64,000 nt of DNA from Sipunculus nudus (GCA_026874595.1 CM049306.1:105167142-105231141); one strand, 5' to 3'; shown: positions 1-11,880, numbered from the stretch's first letter. A program made the numbers and translations. Notes: generated by a model from the letters alone, not told the origin.

Positions 1-435
1 CTGATTTCTTTTCTGGCGTGTCAAGCTGGTCATATGTTATGAAATGCCGAAAACTATACCTGTGTAGCTGTAAAAGTCGCCGAGTTATAAGCTTTTCCGT
101 GAAATCTCGTTTTTTCTCGTTTGACAATAAACCGAGCAAAATTTGACGAGACTTGCAATTGAATGACTTAGAACCAAGGGGAAGCAGCCTTATGCAAAAA
201 ACTAGACCCTTGAAACATAAATATTAACCGAGATAGAAGCCAAAATCTGCATATTTTCAGATCGTCAAGTTTAACCCACAAATTTGGTAACCATGGTAAC
301 GGCAGCACAAAGCTACATGTGCAGAGGAATAAGCCAATGTTCCTAGTTTAAGATACAACGATAAAAATTGTGCCATGTTTAAAATTATTTTAGATGTTGC
401 AGAAAAATGATATGTTACAGTGTTTCAGGTACCAC

Positions 436-447
436 GCCCCCTGGTGG
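436..447 (-). promoter_or_regulatory. CTCF-consensus-like box in CE0
   Basis: Read on the minus strand it is CCACCAGGGGGC, the 12-base core of the bilaterian CTCF consensus (CCRCYAGRKGGC). The match is seen in sequence; occupancy is unknown. Equivalent boxes lie at 3226-3237, at 44262-44273 and every 1,269 bases after that. Confidence 0.4.
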
Positions 448-1171
448 CTATTTCCAAAAAATGAAAAACTGATTTCGAGATATTTATAAATAACACAAAA
501 TATATCAATTTCAAAGCCATTGTTAAAAAAATGCAACCTGTAGGTCATATTTAATGAAATCTCGAAGACTCTCGTTTGACGAGAAACGGTGCGAGATTTT
601 GCAAGATTTTTGATTGGATCACCGAGAGCTCACCAAGGGCTACAAGATGCAAAAAAATTGACCTCTCCAGCATAAAAACTGACAGAGTTAGAAGCTGAAA
701 ACTGCATATTTTCAAAATTCAAAAGTTTTACCCCAAAAATAGAGAAATCTGGCAATAGCGCACTTTGGCACCTATGCGCAAAAATAAGCCCATGGACCCC
801 AGTTGAAGGTGCTGTGATGGAAATGGCCCAATGTTTAATAGTTCTGGAGGTATAGCACCAAAACAAATTTTCATGTTTTTTCATCTGCAACGCCCCCTGG
901 CGGCCATTTCCAAAATCTGAAAAAACAATTTCGAGATATTCTTGTGTTACATAAAATATCTCAGAATCAGTACGATTGCTGCAAATTTGAAAAATATCAG
1001 GAAATTCTATGATTTCTCCCCAAAATTGCGTAACCATGGTAACAGCAAATTTAAGTAAGCTACATGTCAAAAGAAAGGCCAGGTGATGACGAAAAAAATG
1101 AGCTATTGCAGAAGTGGATAAGCCTATTTATGGCGAAGTTATAGTGCAAAAACCGTTAACCATACCTGTCG

Positions 1172-1196
1172 TGACCTTGACCTTGACCTTTGACCT
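1172..1196 (-). promoter_or_regulatory. Tandem nuclear-receptor half-site array
   Basis: Four TGACCT half-sites (AGGTCA on the minus strand) are arranged with spacings 0, 0 and 1. The last pair is a perfect DR1 (AGGTCAAAGGTCA), and each upstream half-site has the TCAAGGTCA extension favoured by ERR/SF-1-type receptors. The array recurs in almost every composite element. Binding is inferred. Confidence 0.35.
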
Positions 1197-1304
1197 ATTT
1201 TAACCAAAAACAATAGGGCACCTAGAAATTATGTTTTTCATCATCCCTGTAAGTTTCAAGGTGATTGTGGCAAAATTGTGGCCAGGAGAGTGCAGACAAA
1301 CAAA

Positions 1305-2079
1305 CTAGATGACCATAGGTCGGGACTTACAGCATACAGCAGACAGGCAGGTTACATTTGGAACTGGTCAAATGAAGTACCCCATTACAGCGGAAACAGA
1401 AGCACAATTTTGTGTGGTTATGCTGATTTTGAAAAGTCGCAGATGAGTAGACAGACAAACAGACAGACAGACGGGAAGAAAACTCCATGTGAAGGCCATG
1501 TACTCCTGTCATGGAGAATGGAAAACAGTCTATTAGAATAAAAATCCATATTTTGAATTTCAAGAATAAGAAGAATTTAATTGTAACGTACATTAGGTCA
1601 CCATGGTAATGGGAGAATAGGACAGAGTCCTCACGAGTATAATCGCATTAAATCCAGTTTCAGATGCTGCAATCAATGTTGTGACACTGTCTATAGTTTT
1701 GGAGATATGGCACAATAATGATTGCTGCACCGCCATCTGGCGGCTATTTTCTAAAAGAAAAAAAAAATAAGTTCCTAGATATTTATTTTATTATATATAT
1801 TTGATGTTTAATTAAATTTAACCCCTGCAGAATGTGACAGACTCCCCAGGAGGATAAACGCAATAAATCTAGTATCAGATGCTGCAATCAATGTTGTGAC
1901 AGTGTGTATTGTTTTGGAGATATGGCACAATAATGATTGCCGCAGCGCCATCTGGCGGCAAATTTCTAAACGGAAAAAAATAAGTTTCGAAATATTTTAT
2001 TTTATATTATAAATATTTAATGTATAATTAAATTTCAACCCCTGCCCCCCAACTGCTAAACCAGGGATAAGCCCATATT
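1305..2079 (+). repeat. S210 satellite leader plus two S210 units
   Basis: A leader (CTCCTGTCATGGAGAATGG near 1502) also occurs at 4,318 and 13,158. It is followed by two units starting near 1,665 and 1,880 with GCTGCAATCAATGTTGTGAC, TTTTGGAGATATGGCACAA and a CGCCATCTGGCGG box (about 1,730 and 1,946). Units end in an AT-rich TTTGATGTTTAATTAAA segment. The period is about 213 bp. Confidence 0.8.
1945..1958 (-). promoter_or_regulatory. CTCF-consensus-like box in S210
   Basis: Minus strand CCGCCAGATGGCGC fits the CTCF consensus at every core position while using different bases at the degenerate positions than the CE box. The same box lies at 3971-3984, near 12,007 and near 13,406. In some later S210 units it is truncated to GCGCCATCTGAAAGG. 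Confidence 0.4.
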
Positions 2080-3225
2080 TTGACACACCCTACTGCAAAT
2101 TGGGGATCCGTCCCTGATATTATAGTTGTGATTGTGCTTACCAGCAACACTATCTCTGCATTCAGTAACATTTCGGGGAGCCTCTCTCTTTGTTTTTGTT
2201 TTTGTTTTAAAAGGATTATCCTTTACAACAGGTCATTAAGCTCTCAATGCATTGAAATCCTCAAAGTGCGGCCATACAAAGCATGAAAAGAGGCCACCAC
2301 CAAAAGCACAGGTGGGATCAATCCGGATTGTGTCTTTTCATGGACCATCGCACATCCATAGAACAAAGCTCCAACTGTCTAATGTAATGCCCCTGCCGAC
2401 ATTTACCATCACATACTGCCATCGCTTATGGTCATGGCAATTGGATGTACTTTTTTTATTTGAAGAAAAACGATGCAAGATTTGAAGAAACTTACAATAT
2501 AATCATATAATGTGACCGAAAATATTAGACGCTATCAAATGCTGAAAACTATAAGTCTTCCACAAAAAAATAACACAATTATAGGCGTTTTTTTTAATGG
2601 TCCCATGTTCTCGTTTGACAAGAAATGGTGCGAGATATGACGAGATATTCACTTTTGTCACTTAAAACTAGTCAAATGATTCTAGAACAATAGAAAAATA
2701 AAATATCTAGCATGAAAATGACCGACATAAAGACATTTGTTTTAAATCTTAAATATTCTCGTTTGGCGGGAGATGATACGAGATGTGGCGAGATTTGCAG
2801 TGTAATCATGTCCAGCTTCTGAAATGCTAACAAATGCTGAAAACTACTGCATTTTAGCATTTACCGTGATCAAGTTATAAGCATTTCTGTCAAATCTCGT
2901 AATTTTTCGTTTGGCAATAAACCGAGCGAGATTTGACGAGACTTGCAATTGAATGGCTTAGAACCAAGAGAAAGCAGCCGTATGCAAAAAACAAGACCCT
3001 TAAAACATAAATATTAACCGAGATAGAAGCCAAAAACTACATATTTTCAGATCGTCAAGTTTAACCCCAAAATTTGGTAACCATGGTAACGGCAGCACAA
3101 GGCTATATGTAGGAAGGAATAAGATAATGATCTTAGTTTTAGATGCGACAAAGAAAATTGTTTTATGCTTAATATTTTAATAGATATTGCAGAAAAATGA
3201 AAAGTTGTAGTGTTTCCAGTACCAC

Positions 3226-3237
3226 GCCCCCTGGTGG
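3226..3237 (-). promoter_or_regulatory. CTCF-consensus-like box in CE1
   Basis: Minus strand CCACCAGGGGGC, identical to the box in CE0 and in the 1,269 bp array, although the surrounding sequence has diverged. Confidence 0.4.
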
Positions 3238-3521
3238 CTTTTTTCAAAAAATGAAAAAACAAGTTCGAGATAATACAGAAACCCAGAAAATATGTCACTT
3301 TCAGAACCTTAGTTGTAAAACTGCCACCTCTAAATCGTATTTAATGAAATCTCGAAAAGTCTCATTTGACAACAAATGGCACGAGATTTCGCGAGACTTC
3401 TATTAATTTTCCATAGAGCATATTAAATGCTACACAATGCAAAAAACTAGACCTCTCTTACTTAAAAAATGAGAAATTTGGAGGGAAATTTTCGAATTTT
3501 CTTATTTTCCCCCAAAAATAC

Positions 3522-3535
3522 GTTACCATGGTAAC
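3522..3535. promoter_or_regulatory. RFX X-box-like palindrome
   Basis: GTTACCATGGTAAC is a perfect 14-base palindrome that matches the RFX/DAF-19 X-box used by ciliary gene promoters. Identical copies lie at 6221-6234, 11564-11577, 15063-15076 and 17221-17234. The one-base variant GTAACCATGGTAAC occurs in most other modules. No coding start lies nearby, so promoter function is not implied. Confidence 0.4.
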
Positions 3536-3663
3536 CATTGACCGGACAAATTTGCTAGCACTTGGAAAGCTAACATCAAGAGGAATAAAATGAGCTACAG
3601 ATTATGCGGCTACGATTATTTTTGACGAAGATATGAAGAAAGTAAAAATTTAAGGTTTTTTGA

Positions 3664-3687
3664 TGACCCTGACCTTGACCTTTGACC
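3664..3687 (-). promoter_or_regulatory. Tandem nuclear-receptor half-site array
   Basis: TGACCC, TGACCT and TGACCT half-sites are followed at one-base spacing by TGACC. This is the CE1 copy of the array at 1172-1196. Confidence 0.3.
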
Positions 3688-3850
3688 GATCATAACCAAA
3701 AACAATAGGCTTCGAGGAGAACCGATCTTACACTATATCTATAATTTTTAGAGTGATTGGTGAAAAATTGTGGCCTGTAGAGCACAGACAGACAGACAGA
3801 CAAACAGACAAACAGACAAACAGACAAACTAGACGACCAGAGGTCGAACA

Positions 3851-5299
3851 CTTGCCGGAAATGGCCGGTAATAAGACAGCGAAACAGACAGACAGTTACT
3901 AGGCAGACAGACAGGGAACGTATAACACTGTCTATAGTTTTGGAGATATGGCACAATGATGATTGCTGCAGCGCCATCTGGCGGCTATTTCTAAAAGGAC
4001 AAAAAATGTTTCGAGACATTTTATTTTTTTATTATATATATTTGATGTATAATTAAAATTTAACCCCCGCAGAATACGACAGAGTCCCCAGGAGGTTAAA
4101 GGCATTAAATCTAGTTCCGGAAATGGCCGGAAATAAGACAGCAAAACAGACGGACAGTTACTAGTCAGGCAGACAGGGAACGTTTTGATTTGATCAAATG
4201 AACAACCGCTATCATGGTTAAAATGGAAGTACATTTTTATGTGATTTCGCTGATTTTCAATAGCCACAAATGAGTAGACAGACAGACGGAAAATAACTCC
4301 ATGTGTAGGCAATGTACTCCTGTCATGGAGAATGGAAAGCATGAATAAAATAAGCGTCAGTCAATTAGAATAAATCTTCATATTTTGAATTTCAGGAAAA
4401 AGAAGAATTTAATTGTAACCTATATTAGGCCCCCATGGTAACGGAAGAATATGACAGAGTCTTCACGAGGATAAACCCATTAAATCTAGTTTCAGATGCT
4501 GCAATCAATGTTGTGACACTATCTCTAGTTTTATAGATATGGCAAAAAAATGATTGCTGCAGTGCCATCTGGCGGCTATTATTAAAAGGACAAAAAGTAA
4601 GTTTCGAGAAATTTTATTTTTTTTATAATAAATATTTGATGTATAATTAAATTTAAATTTCTGCTGAATATGACAATGTCCCCACGAGGAAAACGCATTA
4701 AATCTAGGTTCAGAAGCTGCAATCAATGTTGTGACACCGTCTATAGTTTTGGAGATATGGCACAATAATGATTACTGCAGCGCCATCTGAAAGGAAAAAA
4801 AATAGTTTCGAGATATTTTATTTTTAATTATATATATTTTATGTATAATTAAACTTTAACCCCCGCGGAATACGACAGTCCCCACGAGGTTAAACGCTTT
4901 AAATCTAGTTTCAGAAGCTGCAATCAATGTTGTGACACTGTCTATAGTTTTGGAGATATGGCACAATAATGATTGCTGCAGCGCCATCTGAAAGGGAAAA
5001 AAATAGTTTCGCGATATTTTAATTTTTATTATATATATTTTATGTATAATTAAAATTTAACCCCCACAGAATACGACAGAGTCCCAACGAGGTTAAACGC
5101 ATTAAATATAGTTTCAGAAGCTGCAATCAATGTTGTGACACTGTCTATAGTTTTGGAGATATGGCACAATAATGATTGCTGCAGCGCCATCTGGGGGCTA
5201 TTTTCTAAAAGGAAAAAATAAATTTCCAGATATTTTATTTTAATATATATATTTGATGTAAAATTAAAATTTTACACCTGCCCCCAACTGCTTAACCAG
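3851..5299 (+). repeat. S210 satellite array, copy 1
   Basis: The array begins after GAACACTTGCCGGAAATGGCC and a CAGACAGACAGGG run. Units carry GCTGCAATCAATGTTGTGAC near 4,497, 4,711, 4,914 and 5,115 (period ~200-214 bp), plus one partial unit at 3,930-4,130. The GCGCCATCTGGCGG box is intact near 3,971 and 4,560 (GTGCC variant) but partly lost in later units. The whole block is duplicated at 11,881-14,130. Confidence 0.85.
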
Positions 5300-6960
5300 G
5301 GATCAGCCCATATTTTGACACCCCCAACTACAAAATCGGGGATCCGTCCCTGGTTTCAAAGATTTGCCAGTGGTTTCTGGCAACACAAGTGGCCGCACAA
5401 GGGGACACAATAAAAATCACAGGTGTGTTCCCTCCACATTTAGCGGCTTTTGTCCTCTATTCAATGCTGCTTTGTGAGATTCATGGACGACCGCGCACGC
5501 CAACATGCAACTGTAATAGCCTTGCCGGCACTTACCGGTCAACCCTGAAGCCACTTGTGCTCACGGCAATTGGATGTATTTTCATCATTTGATGAAAAAC
5601 GAGGCAAGATTTGACGAGAATTGCAATAAAATCACATGATGTGAATGAGAGTGTCAGACGCTGTCAAATGCTAAAAACTATATGTCTGTAGGGTATAAAA
5701 TGACAGCATAATAGGCATTTGTTTAAATGGTCCACTGTTCTCGTTTGACGACAAATGGTGCGAGATATAACGAGATATTCATTTATATCACTTAACACTA
5801 ATCAAATGATTGTTGAACAGTAGAAAAATAAAATCTCTAGCATAAAATTGAAAGAGATAAAGACATTTGTTGAATATTTTGTTCAAAATATCGAATATTC
5901 TCGTTTGGCGGTAGATCATGCGAGATTTGGCGAGATTTGCAGTTTTATCATGTTAAGCTTCCGAAAGGCTACCAGAGGCTGAAACCGTATACTCTTTAAC
6001 CTAAAACGTGATCGAGTTATCAGCATTTCTGCGAAATCTCGTAATTTCTCGTTTGACGGAAAAAGAGATCGAGATTCTACGAGACTTCCAATTGACTGGA
6101 TTGGAGCCAAAGGAATGCTACCTCATGCAGAAAACAAGACCCTTGAAGTATAAATATCAACAGAGATAGAAGCAAAAAAACTAATTATTTTCAGATTGTC
6201 AAGTTTTACCCCAAAATTTGGTTACCATGGTAACGGCAGCACAAAGCTACATGTACCCAGGAATAAGCCAATGATCCTAGTCTTAGATGCGACAAAAGAA
6301 ATTGTTATATGCTTAATATTTTTTAAGATGTTGTGCAAAAATGATAAGTTGTAGTGTTACCAGTACCACGCCCCCTGGTGGCTTTTTTAAAAAAGTAAAA
6401 AACAATTTCGAGATATTTATAAATAACACAAAATACATTAATTTTAAAGCCATTGTTAATAAAATGCAACCTGCAGGTCATATTTAATGAAATCTCGAAA
6501 ACTCTCGTTTGACGAGAAATAGTGCGAGGTTTTGCGGGATTAACAATTCTATCATAAACAGCTCATGAAATACTACCTGATGCAGAAAACTAGAACTCTC
6601 TAGCTTTAAAAATGAAAAATTTAGAAAGAAAATATCGAATTCTATCATTTCTTCCCAAAAATACGTTACTATGGTAACGAATGATCAGAGATATTTGCTA
6701 GCATGTGGAAAGGTAACATGATGAGGAATAAAATGAGCTAAAGATTAAGCCGCTACGATTATTTTTTACAAAGATATGAAGGAAAATCCGTTTTAAGGTT
6801 TTTCAGGGACCCTGACCTTGACCTTGAACCGTTCAAGGCCAAAAACAATAGGCACCCAGGGTTTTCGATTTTACACTTTTTCTATAAGTTTCAGGGCGAT
6901 TGCTTCAGAATTGTGGCCTGTAGAGCACCGACAAACAAACAGACAGACAAACAAACAAAC
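5300..6960 (+). repeat. Composite repeat element CE2
   Basis: Same grammar as CE1. The head has GGGGATCCGTCCCTGG, followed by a GC-richer segment (5,380-5,600), stem modules to 6,110, a perfect GTTACCATGGTAAC at 6221-6234, CGCCCCCTGGTGG near 6,370, another stem module, a TTACTATGGTAAC box near 6,666, TGACCTTGACCTTGAACC near 6,810 and a CAGACAAAC run to 6,960. It is nearly identical to 14,131-15,810, with scattered substitutions. Confidence 0.85.
6221..6234. promoter_or_regulatory. RFX X-box-like palindrome
   Basis: Perfect GTTACCATGGTAAC palindrome in CE2; the paralogous CE4 copy is at 15063-15076. Confidence 0.4.
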
Positions 6961-7190
6961 AAACATACGGAACTGACCAACATACTTGCGAAAATCGAAG
7001 ATTTCCGGCAAGTAACAAACATACGCGAGTGATCAACATACTTGCCGAATCTTTGATTCCGGCAAGTAACAAACAGACATACGCAACTGACCAACATGCT
7101 TGCCGAAATCGAAGATTTCCGGCAAGCAATAAACAGACATTTGCGACTGGCGAACCTGCCTGCAGAAATCGAAGATATCCGGCAAGCAAT
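6961..7190. repeat. Hairpin minisatellite (HP), four units
   Basis: Four units of ~57 bp each have a linker (CATACGCAACTGACCAACAT type) followed by an inverted repeat of the form CTTGCCG-AAATC-GAA-GATTT-CCGGCAAG. The second unit uses a TTT loop (AATCTTTGATT). The fourth has degenerate arms. The array sits directly after the CE2 tetranucleotide run. Confidence 0.85.
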
Positions 7191-7615
7191 GAAAAAAAAA
7201 AAAAAAAACGGTTCGGGTCCTTTCCTGAAGGACACACCGACTGAAACTTTGGACAGCAATCACCTGCATGCGCACAGACGTGCAGGCACGCGTTTTAGGT
7301 CTGACCAGGTCTGACCAGGTCTGAGGGCACACTGGAATGGTGACGTTCCTATGGCCCTGAGAAAATCGTCAGCCCGTCCCGTTTATTTATTCACAAGTTT
7401 TTACAAGGAAATGGCCGTGGCCCCCGCTACGCCAATTGATTCATCCCGTCGGCTGCGGGCCTGAATTGACATTTGGCCCGATGGACCCTACACAAAACGA
7501 GCAAACTGCGCTGATTGTCGCTCATACCTACACGTGTCTTTGTCTTACTAAAACGCGTGTCATCGTGCATTCCTGCATGACTCTGTGCATTCAGTTTTCC
7601 CTCCGTTTATAAAGT
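7191..7615. other. GC-richer insert with A-run, no gene seen
   Basis: A run of 17 A at 7192-7208 follows the hairpin array. Then comes ~400 bp that is GC-richer than its surroundings, with three imperfect copies of AGGTCTGACC near 7,296-7,325. It is present in only one other place in the window (27,731-28,165, where the A-run is 25 long). No open frame longer than about 100 codons, splice frame or terminal repeat was found. Confidence 0.6.
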
Positions 7616-8710
7616 TTATATGGACATACTGACAAAGTGACCCAAGACCGAGACCAGATGACTTTACCAGAATATGGAGAAGACTCAGAGTAAGAACATA
7701 AGCTATAGTTTATGTAATTGAGGCTTTGGGTTTTAGAGATATGGCCAAATTAATGATATGTGTGTGAGGGTCATGTGCAGTGCCCCCTAGCGTAGAATTC
7801 TGGAAAATGAAAAATCGGTTTCGAGATATTAGTGTACGACATAAGATGTAATAGTTTTAAAAGGATTTTTTTCAAAACTGAGACCTGTAGAATGCTATAT
7901 GTGAGACGCCAGAACCGGTAAGCAGGCGAATTTGATGAAAACTGAGAAACAGACGGACACACTGCCAAAGTGACTCAAGATTGAGTCGAAATGACTACAC
8001 CAGGATTTAGAAAAGACTCAGAGGATGAAAATAAGCTTTAGTTTATGTAATTGAGGCTCACAGTTTTGGAGATATGGCCAAAACATGATATGTTGGGGAG
8101 GTTTGCATAGAGCGCCACCTAGCGGCTGCATTCAAAAAATGGAAAAACCGTTTCGAGATAATAGTGTAGGACTTACGATATGTCACTTTCAAAGAGGTTC
8201 CTGCAATAATGTGGCCTTTGGCGCAAGATGAATGAAATCTCGAAATATCTCTATTCACGAGATATTTTACGAGATACTGCAAGACTTGTAATAAAATCTT
8301 GTAGTACTAGTTAAATGCTACCTGGTGCAAAAAACTAGATCACTCTAGCTTTAAAACTGACAAAGTTAGAAAAATAAGACCCAAGATTTTCGAATATTAT
8401 GACTTTTCCCCCCAAAACTTGTAACCATGGTTACGGCAAATTTAAGTCAGCTACACACCAGATGACAGGCCTTGGAATGACGGTTAAAATGAGCTATTGT
8501 TGAAGTAGATACGGCTAATAGTCACAAAGATATGAAGAAAAAACCGTTTTGGGAAGATTTGACGACCTTGACCTTGACCTTTCACCTATTTTAACAAAAA
8601 ACGATAGGGCACCTAGAAATTATGTTTTTCATCATCCCTGTAAGTTTCAAGGTGATTGTGGCAAAATTGTGGCCAGGAGAGTGCAGACAAACAAACAAAC
8701 AGACAGACAG
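7616..8710 (+). repeat. S333 satellite block P, copy 1
   Basis: Repeated units begin with GACATACTGACAAAGTGAC (7,622) and ACACTGCCAAAGTGACTC (about 7,957), a 333 bp period. Each has TTATGTAATTGAGGCT, GGAGATATGGCCAAA, a CTAGCG box and TTTCGAGATA. A CE-like tail follows, with a stem module, a palindromic GTAACCATGGTTAC at 8421-8434, TGACCTTGACCTTTCACC near 8,570 and a CAGACAAAC run. It is duplicated at 28,166-29,264. Confidence 0.8.
8112..8125 (-). promoter_or_regulatory. CTCF-consensus-like box in S333
   Basis: Minus strand CCGCTAGGTGGCGC is a third sequence variant that still satisfies CCRCYAGRKGGC. The copy near 28,659 is identical. Confidence 0.4.
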
Positions 8711-10620
8711 ACTAGACGACCAGAGGTCGAACGCTTGCCGGAAATGGCCGGAAATAAGACAGCGAAACAAACAGGACAAACTGTCGGTTTTCTATCAAAT
8801 GAATGACTTTCAAAGCGATTGCTGGAAAGTTTTGCCTGTTGAATGACATATATCACACAAAAGATCATGAAAGCAGACACAGCTCAAAACAGACAGATAT
8901 ACTGACACACCTGAGATAACAGACTACCAGAAAAATGTTGGGAACGTAAAGAGAAGCAAAATTAGCTATAGTTTTAGTAGGTAGAATTTATAGTGTCGGA
9001 GGTATGGCCAATATATGGTAGAGGCCATATCCCAAACATTAAAAATTTCTTTTGAGACTTTAATGTAAGGAATAAGATGTTGTTCCAGTTCCAAAAGGAT
9101 CCCGCAAAACTGTGTCCTGAAAATTGCTAACTGGAAGAAGCAAGGTCCAGCAAGCAGGCGAAATTTAGGATCACTGACAAACAGACAGACATACTCAAAA
9201 AATGACACAAGAATAAGACTAGATGACCTACTCAGATTATCGAGTAGATTCAGAGGAAGAAAATAAATCATAGGTTTCAATTGGGTACACTGCTTTTTTA
9301 AAGTTGCATTTACGCAATCCCTCCTTATAAAACTGGCAGAAACCTACCATAGAATAATTCTTGTAAAGTTTAAACCAATCAGCTTAACAGTTTCATCATA
9401 AAACAGGGTATAAGCTGGAGAGTCTAAAATTACATTTTACCTTGTAAAAACAGATCAATGTAAGTGGCGCCATCAATACCTGAATTTCAGATTTGACATA
9501 TGAGACAAACATAAGTAAAAAATTTGGTAATGACAGCTCTAGCCGTTTCTGAGATTTTAATTTTAGTTTGCTTTTTTGGACAGATAACTAAGTTCAACCT
9601 CCTGTTCAATCTCCGAACTTAAACCATTCGAACAAACTTGAGATAGATTGTTCAAGAGTTCATTTCTTAGAAATATTGGACAATTTGGCTGGACTGTTTC
9701 GCAGAAGAAAATTTTTAAAGCTTTTTTAGCTTTTTCCCTATAAAATCTCAGTAAATGCAGAAAGCCAAAAAATAAACAAAATACGATAGATCTTTTCAGA
9801 TGACTGTTTATTTACAAAAAAATTGGTAGTGCTATTTCCTGCCGTTTTTGAGATAGCTATGGTTAACCTACAGACGACGGACGACGCTGCACCATAGCAT
9901 AAGCTCACAGATTCGCTAATAATTTGTTTCGAGATATAACCGTAAGACATAAGATTTAATAGTTTAAAAAGGATTCTTTCAAAACTGTGGCCTGTAGAAT
10001 TCTATTAGTGAGTCGAAAGAACAAACAAGCAGGCGAATTTGAGGACAACTGACAAACAAACAGACATACTGACAAAGGGACACAAGATGAAGACAAGGTG
10101 ACTTAACCAGGTTATGGGGAAGACCCAGAAGAAGATAATAAGGTATAATTTATGTAATTGAGGTTTCTAGTTTTGAAGATATGGCCAAATAATGATATAT
10201 TGGGGATGTTCGACTGCAGCGCCCTATAGTGGACATATCCTGAAGACGACAAATGCGTTTCGTGATATTAGTGAATGGCATGAGATGTAATCGTTTCAAA
10301 AGGATTCCTCCAAATATCTGGCTTGTTGATTGCTTTATGTGAGATGCAAGAACCAGCAAATAGGCGAATTTGAAGATAACTGAAAAACAGACAGACATAC
10401 TGACAAAGTAACACAAGATGAACACCAGATGACGTTACCATGTTTTGCAGAAGGCCAAGAGAAAGAAAATAAGTTACAGTTTGTGTAATATAGGTTTACT
10501 CTTACGGAAATATATCCAAAAACTGATTTGTTTGGATGAGTCTAGTGCAGCGCCCCCTAGCAGCCATATCCGGAAAATGAAAAGTAAGTTTTGAGATATT
10601 AGTGTAAAACATAAGATGAA
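8711..10620 (+). repeat. S333-containing block Q, copy 1
   Basis: The block starts with CTAGACGACCAGAGGTCGAA and CTTGCCGGAAATGGCC. It contains S333 units near 8,880, 10,063 and 10,397, and a 640 bp AT-rich segment (9,290-9,930) seen only in Q blocks. That segment ends in ACAGACGACGGACGACGC...CATAAGCTCAC, a style of dispersed-repeat end common in marine invertebrates. Boxes GCGCCCTATAGTGG (10,219) and GCGCCCCCTAGCAG (10,550) are slightly off the CTCF consensus. Other Q copies are at 24,392-26,284 and 41,691-43,602. Confidence 0.8.
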
Positions 10621-11880
10621 GGAACAAACATACGCGGGTGACGAACATGCTTGCGAAAATCGAAGATTTCCGGCAAGCAACATAGTCTGGACTGTGCCTC
10701 CAACATGTATGATAATAGATAGGGCCCGGAGAGGCCGTCACGCACCGCTGCACACGCCGGCCGCCCACCGTAAGGACCCTGCCGCCACTTGCGGCGACGG
10801 CACGGTTCTTCGTGGTTTGGCGAAAAACGGCGCGAGATTTGACGAGACTTACAATATGACCCCTGAATGTGACTGCGAGTGTCAGGCGCTACCCAACCCT
10901 GAAAACCATGTGTCTGTAGCGTAAAAAATGACAGAATTATAGGCATTTCTTTGAAATGAGAAACGGTGCGAGATATGACGAGACTTTCTATTGAATGACT
11001 AAGAAGTAAACTAATGCTATCTAACGCCAAAAACCAGAGCGTTCTATCGCAAATATTGACAGAGATAGAAGCAGGAAAACTCCGTATTTCAGATTGTCAA
11101 GTTTTACCCCAAAATTTGGTAACCATGGTAACGGCAGCACAAGGCTAAATGTACGAAGATATAAGGCAATGATCCTAGTTTTAGATGCGACAAAAAAAAT
11201 TGTTATATGCTTAATATTTTTTTAGATATTGCGGAAAAATGGTAAGTTGTAGTGTTTCCAGTACCACGCCCCCTGGTGGCTATTTCCGAAAAATGAAAAA
11301 ACAAGTTTGAGATAATACAGAACAACAGAAAATATGGCACTTTCAGAACCTTAGCTGTAAAACTGCCACCTGTAAATCGTATTTAATGAAATCTCGAAAA
11401 GCCTCATTTGACGACAAATGGCACGAGATTTTGCGAGACTTACATTAATTTCGCATAGAGCATATTAAATGCTACGCACTGCAAAAAACTAGACCGCTCT
11501 AACTTAAAAAATGAGAAATTTGCAGGGAAATTTTAAAATTTTCTGATTTTCCCCCCAAAATACGTTACCATGGTAACCGTTGACAGGAAAAATTTGCCAG
11601 CACTTGGAAAGCTAACATAGTGAGGAATAAAATGAGCTACGGATTATGCGGCTACGGTTATTATTGACGAAGATATGAAGAAAATAAAGATTTTAGGTTT
11701 TTTGGTGACCCTGACCTTGACCTTTGACCGATCATGACCAAAAACAATAGGCTCCGAGGAGAACAGATCTTACAGTTTATGTATAAGTTTCAGAGCGATT
11801 GCTTAAAAACTGTGGCCTCTAGCGCGTGTACATACAGACAAACAGACAGACAAACAAACAAACAAACTAGACGACCAGAG
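10621..11880 (+). repeat. Composite repeat element CE3 with one hairpin unit
   Basis: A single HP hairpin at 10,650-10,678 is followed by a distinctive GC-rich stretch (10,718-10,805). After that come stem modules, a GTAACCATGGTAAC box near 11,120, CGCCCCCTGGTGG near 11,266, a perfect GTTACCATGGTAAC at 11564-11577, TGACCTTGACCTTTGACC near 11,711 and a CAGACAAAC run. The left half is the closest single-copy relative of the 1,269 bp repeat unit at 43.65-53.8 kb. Confidence 0.8.
11564..11577. promoter_or_regulatory. RFX X-box-like palindrome
   Basis: Perfect GTTACCATGGTAAC in CE3, equivalent in position to 3522-3535 in CE1. Confidence 0.4.

Larger units (their letters stand above)
1..1304 (+). 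repeat. Composite repeat element CE0, left end cut by window
   Basis: The first ~590 bases match 16,936-17,525 and 30,662-31,255 (same opening words TTCTTTTCTGGCGTGTCAAG). They contain TCTCG/CGAGA stem modules, a GTAACCATGGTAAC box at 287-300, CGCCCCCTGGTGG at 435-447, a second CTGGCGG box near 891-903, another ATGG-centred box at 1030-1043, the TGACCT half-site array at 1172-1196 and AAAACAATAGG. The element ends in a short CAGACAAACAAAC run. There are stop codons in all frames and no splice-framed exons, so I call it non-coding. Confidence 0.8.
2080..3850 (+). repeat. Composite repeat element CE1
   Basis: In order it has a head with GGGGATCCGTCCCTG, a divergent GC-richer stretch (2,300-2,430), several TCTCG/CGAGA stem modules (2,440-2,970), a GTAACCATGGTAAC box near 3,077, CGCCCCCTGGTGG at 3225-3237, a further stem module (3,345-3,400), a perfect GTTACCATGGTAAC palindrome at 3522-3535, TGACCTTGACCTTTGACC near 3,670, AAAACAATAGG and a CAGA/CAAA run (3,785-3,830). 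Closely similar sequence recurs at 10.97-11.75 and 26.6-27.4 kb. Confidence 0.8.

Noticed and set aside
2080-2485. Small plus-strand genes in the GC-richer head of CE1
   Set aside because: The paralogous heads at 5,300 and 14,131 do not preserve the frames, and the segment recurs as part of a repeat.
7192-7208. Poly(A) tail of a processed retrogene
   Set aside because: The A-run follows a hairpin array, no target duplication was found, and the second copy differs only in A-run length, as expected for a microsatellite.
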